From: Treponema sp.
GTDB taxonomy: Bacteria; Spirochaetota; Spirochaetia; Treponematales; Treponemataceae
NCBI GenBank assembly: GCA_016282455.1
Contig: JAEEKM010000187.1
Location: 1 to 10,702 of the forward strand
DNA length: 10,702 nt
Direction of reading: 5' to 3'
Of the stretch, positions 5,572 through 10,702 are shown one piece after another. Every line of letters starts with the position of its first letter. The first letter of the stretch is position 1. The notes beneath the pieces are model-generated. The model was given only the letters and a program-made list of their open reading frames with translations. It ran no database searches and was not told the DNA's origin. A program made the translations under genes and the position numbers.

Positions 5572-6909
5572 TTACTCCTGCTGGTTTGATTTATTTTCAA
5601 ATCTTGTGCAGGAGGAAAGGAAAATAAGTTCTACATCACCGATAGGACCGTTTCTCTGTTTTGCAACGATGAGTTTTCTGTCCAGTACTCCCGGGGTTGC
5701 ATCGGGATCATCGGTGTTTGTGTTTTGTCTTTTACCTGCAATGAACATTACCACGTCTGCGTCCTGTTCGATTGAACCTGAACCACGCAAGTCTGCAAGA
5801 CCCGGATCCGAACCTTCCTTGTCACGGCTTACCTGGCAAAGAACAACAAGAGGAATTTCCAGTTCGCGTGCAAGACTCTTAAGGCTTTTTGAAACATGAG
5901 CCTGCTGTTCGTAAACCGGGGCACCATCATTTTCAGTTGTGATAAGACCAATGTAGTCTATGAAGATGATTTTTACTCCGTGATTGGCTTTCATTCGTCT
6001 TGCCATTGCACGAAGGTCAAGCAGTTTCATGTTAGGGGTATCTGCAATGTAGAGGGGCGCTTCATAACATAGACTGCCTGCTTCCTGCAGTTTTTTAAAA
6101 TCCGCCATGCTTAAAAGACCGCTTCGGATTCTTTGTCCAGGCACTCTTGACACCTGTGAAAGTAAACGCTGACCAATCTGGTTTGCAGACATTTCCAGAC
6201 TGAAAAATCCACAGGGGATGTTGTTGTCAATGGCAATATTCTGCATCATGGAAAGGGCAAGTGCGGTTTTACCCATGGAGGGGCGGGCACCGATGATTAT
6301 CATTTCTGAGTTCTGGAAACCGCTTGTCATGCTGTCTAACATTGTAAAGCCGGAAGGAATGCCGGAACATTCTCCCTTGTTCTTGTAGCGCATGTCAATC
6401 AGCTGAATTGTAGAAGGAACAAGATCCTTCATCTGGTGAAGGTTTGTTGTCTGGTTTGTATCTGCAAGCCTGAAGATTTTCTGTTCTGTTTCTTCAAGAA
6501 TTATTTTACTGTTTCTGGATTCGTCATAAGTGTCCTTTTTCATTTCTGAAGAAAGGGCCAGAAGTTCACGCCGCATGAAAGAGTCATGAACTATGTTTGC
6601 ATAATAGTCTACGTTTGCACTTGTTGGAACGGAATCTGTGAGGGTTGAAATATAGGAAACACCGCCTGCTTTTTCAAGATTCTTTTCTTTTGTAAGGTCG
6701 TCAATGAGGGTAAGGAGGTCACCGCGAACGCCTCTCTGGGAAAGATTACGCAGGGATTCAAAAATTACTTTGTTCTGGGGGCTGTAAAAGTTGTCCGGGG
6801 TGAGCAGAGTGCCCACTTCGTCAATTTTACTCCAGTCTAAAAGGAGTGCACCCAGGGTTGCTTTTTCTGCTTCCAGATTGTGGGGCGGGATTTTATCTTT
6901 TAGTTCCAT
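5572..6909 (-). CDS. dnaB: Replicative DNA helicase DnaB
   Basis: This 445-residue protein is a hexameric 5'-3' helicase that unwinds DNA at the replication fork. It has the full DnaB layout: an N-terminal collar and primase-interacting domain (about 8-110, starting P-P-H-N-L-E-A-E), a linker helix (about 160-180), and the RecA-like core. Walker A is G-A-R-P-S-M-G-K-T-A (207-216); the Walker B segment is I-I-F-I-D-Y-I-G-L-I (314-323) with D318. The L-C-Q-V-S-R (357-362) and L-R-G-S-G-S-I-E-Q-D-A-D (374-385) blocks, and K-Q-R-N-G-P (417-422) with R419 as expected arginine finger, are present. No intein or frameshift is seen. A strong AAGGAGG (6923-6917) lies seven bases before the ATG. It is the last gene of the rpsF cluster, but a terminator ends three bases upstream of this ribosome binding site, so its expression should depend on read-through or on a promoter within the upstream gene. 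Confidence 0.97.
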   Translation of the reverse strand: MELKDKIPPHNLEAEKATLGALLLDWSKIDEVGTLLTPDNFYSPQNKVIFESLRNLSQRGVRGDLLTLIDDLTKEKNLEKAGGVSYISTLTDSVPTSANVDYYANIVHDSFMRRELLALSSEMKKDTYDESRNSKIILEETEQKIFRLADTNQTTNLHQMKDLVPSTIQLIDMRYKNKGECSGIPSGFTMLDSMTSGFQNSEMIIIGARPSMGKTALALSMMQNIAIDNNIPCGFFSLEMSANQIGQRLLSQVSRVPGQRIRSGLLSMADFKKLQEAGSLCYEAPLYIADTPNMKLLDLRAMARRMKANHGVKIIFIDYIGLITTENDGAPVYEQQAHVSKSLKSLARELEIPLVVLCQVSRDKEGSDPGLADLRGSGSIEQDADVVMFIAGKRQNTNTDDPDATPGVLDRKLIVAKQRNGPIGDVELIFLSSCTRFENKSNQQE

Positions 6910-6925
6910 CTTCGTTCCTCCTTAG

Positions 6926-6963
6926 AAAAAAAAGACCCGCAGGCTCGTAATGAACCTGTGGGT
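6926..6963 (-). terminator. Terminator between rplI and dnaB
   Basis: On the minus strand ACCCACAGG (6963-6955) pairs with CCTGCGGGT (6943-6935), nine pairs with one G-U, around an 11-base loop, and is followed by eight T (6933-6926). The structure is strong enough for an intrinsic terminator. The T-run stops two bases before AAGGAGG of dnaB, so it can act as an attenuator that lowers dnaB expression relative to the ribosomal protein genes. Confidence 0.88.
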
Positions 6964-7000
6964 TCTCTTGCATGCAGTTCAAACTGCGTTAAATAACAGT

Positions 7001-7552
7001 TTACTCTGCAGCAGGTGCTTCAGCAGCTTTTTCTTCAGACTTAGCAGCCTTTTCTGCCTTAGAAGATTTCTCTTCTTTCTTAGCAGGTTTTTCAGCAGAC
7101 TTGTCTTCCTGTCCCTTAACGGTAAGCTTTACTTCTGCAACAGTTGTCTCGTAGAGGTGTACCTTGAGTGTGTATCCGCCCACATTTTTGATTGTAAGGC
7201 CTGGAACCTCAATGCGCTTTCTCTCGATTTCGTAACCGTTCTTTGTGTAGAAGTCGGCAACAGTCTGGCTTGTAACGGCACCGTAAAGTTTTCCGTTTGC
7301 ACCGGCGGGCATTTCAAGAACAACTTCAAGTGCTTCAAGCTTCTCTTTAAGGCTTGCGCTGTCCTTGCGTTTCTGCTCTTTGCGCTCTTCAATTTCTGCC
7401 TTGCGGGTTTCAAAGAAAGCAAGTGTTTCTTTTGTGCAGGGAACTGCAAGTCCGCGTGGGAAAAGGAAGTTGCGTGCATATCCATTGGCAACGTTCTTTA
7501 CGTCTCCAAGTTCACCAAGGTGTTTTACATCTTCATTAAGAATAACTTTCAT
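7001..7552 (-). CDS. rplI: 50S ribosomal protein L9 with Lys/Ala/Glu-rich C-terminal tail
   Basis: L9 binds 23S rRNA at the base of the L1 stalk. The N-terminal domain shows the L9 signature between residues 13 and 36: G13-E-L-G16, V19, V21, G24-Y-A-R-N, P32 and A36. A long charged connecting helix follows (about 41-76), then the C-terminal domain (about 77-146) containing G-K-L-Y-G-A-V-T (87-94). At 183 residues the protein is about 35 longer than the usual length near 148. The extra residues 147-183 are a low-complexity tail of Lys, Glu, Ala and Ser, probably disordered. The start is supported by GAGGAG (7564-7559) six bases before the ATG; this site lies in a small hairpin. It sits 87 bases after rpsR, with a structured spacer, and is followed by a terminator before dnaB. 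Confidence 0.97.
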   Translation of the reverse strand: MKVILNEDVKHLGELGDVKNVANGYARNFLFPRGLAVPCTKETLAFFETRKAEIEERKEQKRKDSASLKEKLEALEVVLEMPAGANGKLYGAVTSQTVADFYTKNGYEIERKRIEVPGLTIKNVGGYTLKVHLYETTVAEVKLTVKGQEDKSAEKPAKKEEKSSKAEKAAKSEEKAAEAPAAE

Positions 7553-7569
7553 ATCAAGCTCCTCTTGAT
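7553..7569 (-). promoter_or_regulatory. rplI ribosome binding site presented in a hairpin loop
   Basis: On the minus strand ATCAAG (7569-7564) and CTTGAT (7558-7553) are perfect inverted copies, and the five-base loop between them is AGGAG, the core of the Shine-Dalgarno. The 3' arm ends immediately before the rplI ATG. The stem is short, but it directly displays the ribosome binding site and could tune initiation. Confidence 0.5.
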
Positions 7570-7582
7570 TATTTGTTTTGTT

Positions 7583-7618
7583 CTCCGGGCGTCACCAGGA
7601 GTTGGATCGCCCATGGAG
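7583..7618 (-). other. Structured RNA element between rpsR and rplI
   Basis: An interrupted inverted repeat: CTCC (7583-7586) with GGAG (7615-7618), GGGCG (7587-7591) with CGCCC (7608-7612), and CCA (7595-7597) with TGG (7603-7605), with small bulges between the helices. It lies in the spacer upstream of the rplI ribosome binding site. On the minus strand no U-run follows, so it is not an obvious terminator; it may be a processing or translational control site. Confidence 0.45.
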
Positions 7619-7639
7619 TGATTTGTTTTTTTTGTTGAA

Positions 7640-7960
7640 CTACTCAGCTACGTAGGGGAGCAGACAGATGGCGCGTGCTCTCTTGATTGCTACTGCAAGT
7701 TCTTTCTGGTGCTTTGCACAAGTACCGGTGATGCGACGTGGAAGAATCTTACCGCGTTCTGTAGTAAAGCGGCGAAGTCCGTCTGCATCCTTGTAGTCAA
7801 TCTTTCCCTTGTTTGCGCAGAAGCGGCATACTTTCTTGTGTGAGAAGAATTTGCCCTTTCCGCGTCCACCGCGAACCTCATCCTCGCGGCCCTGATCCTG
7901 AAGCTGGGTCTCGCCCATGTTTGTATCTTCTACTTTTGCTTCTACTTCGTTCTCTGCCAT
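7640..7960 (-). CDS. rpsR: 30S ribosomal protein S18, zinc-ribbon type, with N-terminal extension
   Basis: S18 binds 16S rRNA as a heterodimer with S6 in the 30S platform. The conserved core (about 38-106) has I-D-Y-K-D (54-58), I-L-P-R-R-I-T-G-T (72-80) and R-A-R-A-I-C-L-L-P-Y (94-103). C45-x2-C48 and C81-x2-H84 are kept, so this is the presumed zinc-binding form. The first 35 or so residues are an extra segment: acidic (residues 1-30 include nine Asp/Glu or more), then a Gly/Arg/Lys stretch (31-37). The family is usually 75-90 residues long, and this one has 106. The start ATG at 7960 has AGGAG (7971-7967) six bases upstream. It follows ssb by 16 bases. Confidence 0.96.
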   Translation of the reverse strand: MAENEVEAKVEDTNMGETQLQDQGREDEVRGGRGKGKFFSHKKVCRFCANKGKIDYKDADGLRRFTTERGKILPRRITGTCAKHQKELAVAIKRARAICLLPYVAE

Positions 7961-7976
7961 AATTGTCTCCTAAAAA

Positions 7977-8477
7977 TTAGAATGGAATGTTGTCTTCGGC
8001 GATGTCTCCACCGAAACCGCCAAATGAACCTGTGTCCGGGCTCATGTCGTAGGAAGAAGGTGCACTGTTCTGACGGGGTGCATAACCACCGTTGCCCTGG
8101 TAGCCTGAACGGTCATTTGAGTAACCGCCGTTTGAACCACCCTCTGAGCGTCCGCCCAAAAGCTGCACGTCATTTGCCATGATGTACACTTTACTGAACT
8201 TCTGTCCGTCTTTCTCCCAACGATCCTGTCTGAGAGAGCCTTGCACTGCAATCTGTGTTCCCTTGGTAAGGTACTGCTTGAGATTTTCACCTGACTTTCC
8301 GAACAAAGAAACGTCAAAGAAGTTTGCCTCGCTGATCCACTGGTCTCCGTCCTTGCGGCTGCGGTTTACTGCAATGGAAAATTTAGAGACAGCTGTTCCT
8401 GACTGTAAGTAACTGAGTTCTGCGTCACGTGTAAGACGTCCTATAATCATAACGCTGTTCAAATCTGTACGTGCCAT
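7977..8477 (-). CDS. ssb: Single-stranded DNA-binding protein
   Basis: SSB coats single-stranded DNA and recruits replication and repair proteins through its C-terminal tail. The OB-fold spans residues 1-108, starting M-A-R-T-D-L-N-S-V-M-I-I-G-R-L (1-15), with the conserved aromatics W47, F53-F54, F59 and W87. A Gly/Ser/Asn-rich disordered linker (109-157) follows. The protein ends E-D-N-I-P-F, close to the usual D-D-I-P-F interaction tip, with Asn in place of one Asp. At 166 residues its length is normal. AGAGG (8488-8484) is six bases before the ATG at 8477. It lies between rpsF and rpsR (28- and 16-base gaps) in the conserved rpsF-ssb-rpsR order, so it is co-transcribed from the rpsF promoter. 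Confidence 0.97.
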   Translation of the reverse strand: MARTDLNSVMIIGRLTRDAELSYLQSGTAVSKFSIAVNRSRKDGDQWISEANFFDVSLFGKSGENLKQYLTKGTQIAVQGSLRQDRWEKDGQKFSKVYIMANDVQLLGGRSEGGSNGGYSNDRSGYQGNGGYAPRQNSAPSSYDMSPDTGSFGGFGGDIAEDNIPF

Positions 8478-8505
8478 TTTTTACCTCTGGAAAACACTGT
8501 ATGCT

Positions 8506-8796
8506 TTATGCGTCTTTCTCTGATTTAACCACGAACAGATACTTGAGCAAGTTTGTGTTGAACTTGAATGCGGCATCCATCTCTGCGATTTTTGCGGGGT
8601 TTGACTTGATGTTGAGGAGCACAAAGCGTCCGCGTTTCTGCTTCTTTACTTCGTAAGTAAGGTCGCGGTCTCCGAAGGGTTCTTCCTTCTCAATTTCCAC
8701 ACCGAACTTTGCGAGGTCAGCCTTAAGTGCCTCAAGTCCGGTCTTGTACTTTTCTTCCTCTACTGGGAAGATAGTCATAAGTTCATACTTTCTCAT
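8506..8796 (-). CDS. rpsF: 30S ribosomal protein S6
   Basis: S6 is the partner of S18 on the 30S platform. The 96-residue protein has the usual length and features: M-R-K-Y-E-L-M-T-I-F-P (1-11), F-G-D-R-D-L-T-Y-E-V-K-K (41-52), R-G-R-F-V-L-L-N (55-62), and a conserved end that includes N-L-L-K-Y-L-F-V-V (82-90). AAGGAG (8811-8806) lies nine bases upstream of the ATG at 8796. It is the first gene of the rpsF-ssb-rpsR-rplI(-dnaB) operon. The leader between promoter and start is about 56 bases and contains a stable hairpin, which suggests autoregulation. The S6:S18 complex regulates its own mRNA in other bacteria, but I do not see the characteristic bulged CCG here. Confidence 0.97.
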   Translation of the reverse strand: MRKYELMTIFPVEEEKYKTGLEALKADLAKFGVEIEKEEPFGDRDLTYEVKKQKRGRFVLLNIKSNPAKIAEMDAAFKFNTNLLKYLFVVKSEKDA

Positions 8797-8805
8797 GGTA
8801 TGATT

Positions 8806-8852
8806 CTCCTTATGGACGTAAAATGGGAGCTACGTGCGTAACTCCAAGGGGT
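8806..8852 (-). promoter_or_regulatory. rpsF leader with hairpin and possible alternative pairing to the ribosome binding site
   Basis: On the minus strand GGAGTTAC (8845-8838) and GTAGCTCC (8833-8826) form an 8-bp stem with one G-U pair and loop GCAC. Its 3' arm contains CTCC (8829-8826), which can also pair with GGAG of the ribosome binding site (8809-8806). The upstream CCTT (8849-8846) can pair with AAGG of the same site (8811-8808). The two folds exclude each other in part, as in translational switches. The pairing is seen; the regulation is inference. Confidence 0.45.
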
Positions 8853-8857
8853 AGCGT

Positions 8858-8887
8858 AAGATAGCATAAAAAGGGGAGTCTTGTCAA
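8858..8887 (-). promoter_or_regulatory. Promoter of the rpsF operon
   Basis: On the minus strand a perfect TTGACA (8887-8882) is 18 bases from TATCTT (8863-8858), which is preceded by TGC, an extended -10. Eight T (complement of the A run at 8891-8898) lie just upstream of the -35 box and may act as an UP element. The predicted start is near 8852-8851. Confidence 0.85.
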
Positions 8888-8890
8888 TGC

Positions 8891-8924
8891 AAAAAAAATG
8901 CCCGCCACCAGAAGGCAACGGGCA
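8891..8924 (-). terminator. Intrinsic terminator downstream of dinB
   Basis: On the minus strand TGCCCGTTGCC (8924-8914) pairs over 11 positions, three of them G-U, with GGTGGCGGGCA (8909-8899) around loop TTCT, followed by eight T (8898-8891). It ends transcription coming from dinB just before the rpsF promoter. The gap from the dinB stop to this hairpin (8925-9023) holds no convincing gene. Confidence 0.92.
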
Positions 8925-9023
8925 GGGAAGTGTTTATGTGCCACTTTTACAGACGCTGTGGCCGCGTGACTGTGTGTATTATAGAACATTCTGTGCAATA
9001 AAAGTGTCACAAAAAATAAAATT

Positions 9024-10199
9024 TTACTTTAACAAAGTACGTGCTTTATGAACTATTATTTCAGAATGTTTGTCGTTTAACTTAAAAACCGCTTCCTCAA
9101 CTTTTGTTTTTTTCTCTTCACCAAAGTCAAAAAGGCTGCCCTGAGTCATTTCTTCCTTACTTTCAACATTTGAAAGGCCCACACCCAAAAGCCTTATTCC
9201 CCTTCCTGACTCATATTTCTTTTCAAAAATCCGTTTTGCCCTTTCAAAAAGGTCATCCACTGTGTTTACGCTCCATTCTGAGGTTTCCCGGGCGGACACT
9301 GTGGTAAAATCTCCGTAGCGTATTTTTATTACAACCGTCCGTGAACGGCAGTTCTGCCTGTGCATGCGGAAAATTACATTTTCACAAAGCTCCATGAGGA
9401 CGGTTTCTATTGCAAAAATATCCGTTAAATCAAAATCACAGGTGGTTTCAGAACTTAAGGAGTGATTTTTTGCTTCCTCTCCAAAAATCATGCCCTTGTT
9501 GCCGCGCACTGCTTCATAAAGGAAAGTGCCCATGGAAGAACCGAACATTACCTGTAAAAGACTTTCGCTTTTTTCATAAATGTCTGCCATGGTTTTTAAA
9601 CCTGCTGAACGGATGTGGGAAAGGGTTTTGTCTCCTGCACCCCAGAGTTTCTCCAGCGGCAGGGAGAGCATGAATTTTTCTTCGTCTCCATGCGGAACAA
9701 AGGTAAGTCCGTCCGGTTTTTTGTAGCCCGAAGCAATTTTTGAAACATACATGGTTCCCGCAACTCCAACGCTCACTGTGAGTCCGGTTTTTTCAAAAAC
9801 TTCTGCCTTTAGTTTTTTTGCCACGTCCACAGGTTTTCCTAAAAGTCTTTCTGTTCCCGTCATGTCAAGAAAAGCTTCATCTACCGACATCTGTAAAACT
9901 TCCGGTGAATAGCGGGTAAATATTTCCATCACCTGCTCTGATGTTTCCTGATAAAGCCTCATGTTTCCCCGGGTGTAGATTCCGTTTGGGCAAAGCTTAA
10001 CTGCAGTAACAAGCGGCATTGCAGAATGAACTCCATATGCACGGGCCTCGTAGCTTGCGGTAGAAACAACCGCCCGTCTGTCTCCTGGAAGTCCGCCTAC
10101 AATAACAGGTTTTCCCTTCCATTCAGGGTGAACTTTCTGTTCCACGGAGGCAAAGAAGGCATCTAAGTCTACATGAAAATAAACTTTTTCCAGTGCCAT
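9024..10199 (-). CDS. dinB: DNA polymerase IV (Y-family translesion polymerase)
   Basis: A 391-residue error-prone polymerase that bypasses damaged template bases. Catalytic carboxylates are visible: D11 in H-V-D-L-D-A-F-F-A-S-V-E (9-20), and D107-E108 in S-V-D-E-A-F-L-D (105-112). F16 corresponds to the steric gate Phe13 of E. coli DinB. Y50-E51-A52-R53 and the K-I-A-S-G-Y-K-K-P-D-G segment (154-164) are the expected fingers and palm motifs. G-A-G-D-K-T (187-192) lies in the thumb helix-hairpin-helix, and the little finger domain runs about 245-345. Q-G-S-L-F (353-357) near the C-terminus is a good clamp-binding motif; about 30 more residues follow it. The ATG overlaps the stop codon of the upstream gene (TAATG), which suggests translational coupling. 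A strong terminator follows. I see no LexA-type operator in the visible part. Confidence 0.95.
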   Translation of the reverse strand: MALEKVYFHVDLDAFFASVEQKVHPEWKGKPVIVGGLPGDRRAVVSTASYEARAYGVHSAMPLVTAVKLCPNGIYTRGNMRLYQETSEQVMEIFTRYSPEVLQMSVDEAFLDMTGTERLLGKPVDVAKKLKAEVFEKTGLTVSVGVAGTMYVSKIASGYKKPDGLTFVPHGDEEKFMLSLPLEKLWGAGDKTLSHIRSAGLKTMADIYEKSESLLQVMFGSSMGTFLYEAVRGNKGMIFGEEAKNHSLSSETTCDFDLTDIFAIETVLMELCENVIFRMHRQNCRSRTVVIKIRYGDFTTVSARETSEWSVNTVDDLFERAKRIFEKKYESGRGIRLLGVGLSNVESKEEMTQGSLFDFGEEKKTKVEEAVFKLNDKHSEIIVHKARTLLK

Positions 10200-10702
10200 T
10201 ATTCTTTTCCCTGAGAAAGCTGCTGTCTGCCATGCTCGTAGACTTTTTCATCTTCATTCCAGACCCAGGCTTCTGCCCAGACTGTAAAGGAAGCATTCAG
10301 TGCGCTTGAAAAAATAATGTTCAGGCTGCCGTCAGGATTGTCCGGAATCTGAAAGTAAAATCTCTCATCTTTTTGAAGAACGCCATAGTTACTTTCGTAA
10401 ATGGAAAATCCCCTCTTTCCTTCTGCGTAAACTGTATAGCGGGAAACTTTTTCTTTGGGAAGAATTTTTATGTGGTGTGAACTTATGTCCATGAACTCGC
10501 TTTCTGTATGTGTCATTGAAAAAAGTTTTTGAGAATCTTCGCATTCCCTCTGGTAAAGGGGAGTTTCTTTAACAATGTTTTTTCCAGAGGGGTAGAGGGT
10601 AAAGGAAATAATCATGAAGGCGGCTGAAATAAGAAGCACGGAAGTTCCCACGTCAAGGGCGGCTGCAGTTATCCTGTGTGTAAGATGAGTTTTTTCTCCC
10701 TG
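10199..10702 (-). CDS. Membrane-anchored protein of unknown function (5' end outside the window)
   Basis: The frame is open through the end of the window, so the N-terminus is missing; 167 residues are visible. A GTG at 10651 is in frame but falls just before the hydrophobic segment, so it is an unlikely start. Visible residues about 13-40, from T-A-A-A-L-D-V-G to S-F-T-L-Y-P-S, contain one transmembrane helix, preceded by basic and His-containing residues (Lys, His, Arg), which suggests the N-terminus is cytoplasmic. The rest (about 45-167) is soluble, with a patterned beta-strand look (F-Y-F-Q-I-P-D-N-P-D-G-S-L-N-I-I-F) and a Gln/Gly/Lys-rich end. I do not recognise a family. Its stop codon overlaps the dinB ATG, so the two are co-transcribed and probably translationally coupled. 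Confidence 0.75.
   Translation of the reverse strand, partial: QGEKTHLTHRITAAALDVGTSVLLISAAFMIISFTLYPSGKNIVKETPLYQRECEDSQKLFSMTHTESEFMDISSHHIKILPKEKVSRYTVYAEGKRGFSIYESNYGVLQKDERFYFQIPDNPDGSLNIIFSSALNASFTVWAEAWVWNEDEKVYEHGRQQLSQGKE

Noticed and set aside
6974..6987. GCAGTT-CA-AACTGC palindrome between rplI and dnaB
   Set aside because: Six-base arms with a two-base loop and no other signal; may be chance or part of the extended terminator region.
6950..7621. Long plus-strand open frame of 223 codons opposite rplI
   Set aside because: Antisense shadow of the well-supported rplI gene; the translation is Phe/Cys-rich without domain features.
8797..8857. Known S6:S18-binding leader motif
   Set aside because: The characteristic bulged CCG is not present, so I only call a generic structured leader.
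8810..9010. Minus-strand frame covering the rpsF promoter and dinB terminator
   Set aside because: It overlaps a clear promoter, leader and terminator, so it is not coding.
1..10702. CRISPR array, tRNA, rRNA, insertion sequence, phage or toxin-antitoxin genes
   Set aside because: No regularly spaced repeats, cloverleaf, transposase or integrase features, or paired small toxin-antitoxin frames were seen on either strand.

Overview
The window is chromosomal housekeeping DNA from a bacterium that is most likely a spirochaete close to Treponema. The grounds are a lipoprotein signal peptide with a relaxed lipobox, a MurE with a D-E-D-P-R substrate motif, a flavin reductase-rubredoxin fusion of the anaerobe type, and the general look of the proteins. 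This placement is an inference from protein recognition, with no search behind it. I see no mobile element, CRISPR array, rRNA, tRNA or defence system, and I do not think the window holds a wholly new multi-gene system. The unusual content lies between the genes.

Layout. (1) 1-898, plus strand: the C-terminal half of the GTPase Era, a GC-rich run of small hairpins (542-615), and a small four-cysteine TSCPD-family protein. (2) 899-1131: palindromic intergenic DNA ending in three consecutive perfect hairpins. The last of these in the minus-strand reading direction is an intrinsic terminator. (3) 1132-2527, minus strand: an unrecognised lipoprotein and a flavin reductase-rubredoxin fusion, each with its own promoter. 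(4) 2672-5554, plus strand: murE and ddl, a peptidoglycan-precursor operon facing away from the flavin reductase. Both promoters of this divergent pair lie so close to their start codons that the mRNAs look leaderless. (5) 8796-5572, minus strand: the conserved cluster rpsF-ssb-rpsR-rplI-dnaB, with a strong promoter, a structured leader, and a terminator placed directly in front of the dnaB ribosome binding site. (6) 10702-9024, minus strand: a membrane-anchored protein of unknown function whose stop codon overlaps the start of dinB (DNA polymerase IV). A strong terminator separates dinB from the rpsF promoter.

How the genes work together. MurE adds the third residue of the peptidoglycan stem peptide, and Ddl makes the D-Ala-D-Ala dipeptide that MurF later attaches. 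The rpsF cluster couples three ribosomal proteins (S6, S18, L9) to single-strand-binding protein and the replicative helicase. Era, upstream, belongs to 30S maturation. DinB is the translesion polymerase. The flavin reductase-rubredoxin protein probably moves electrons from NAD(P)H through flavin to a rubredoxin-type iron site.
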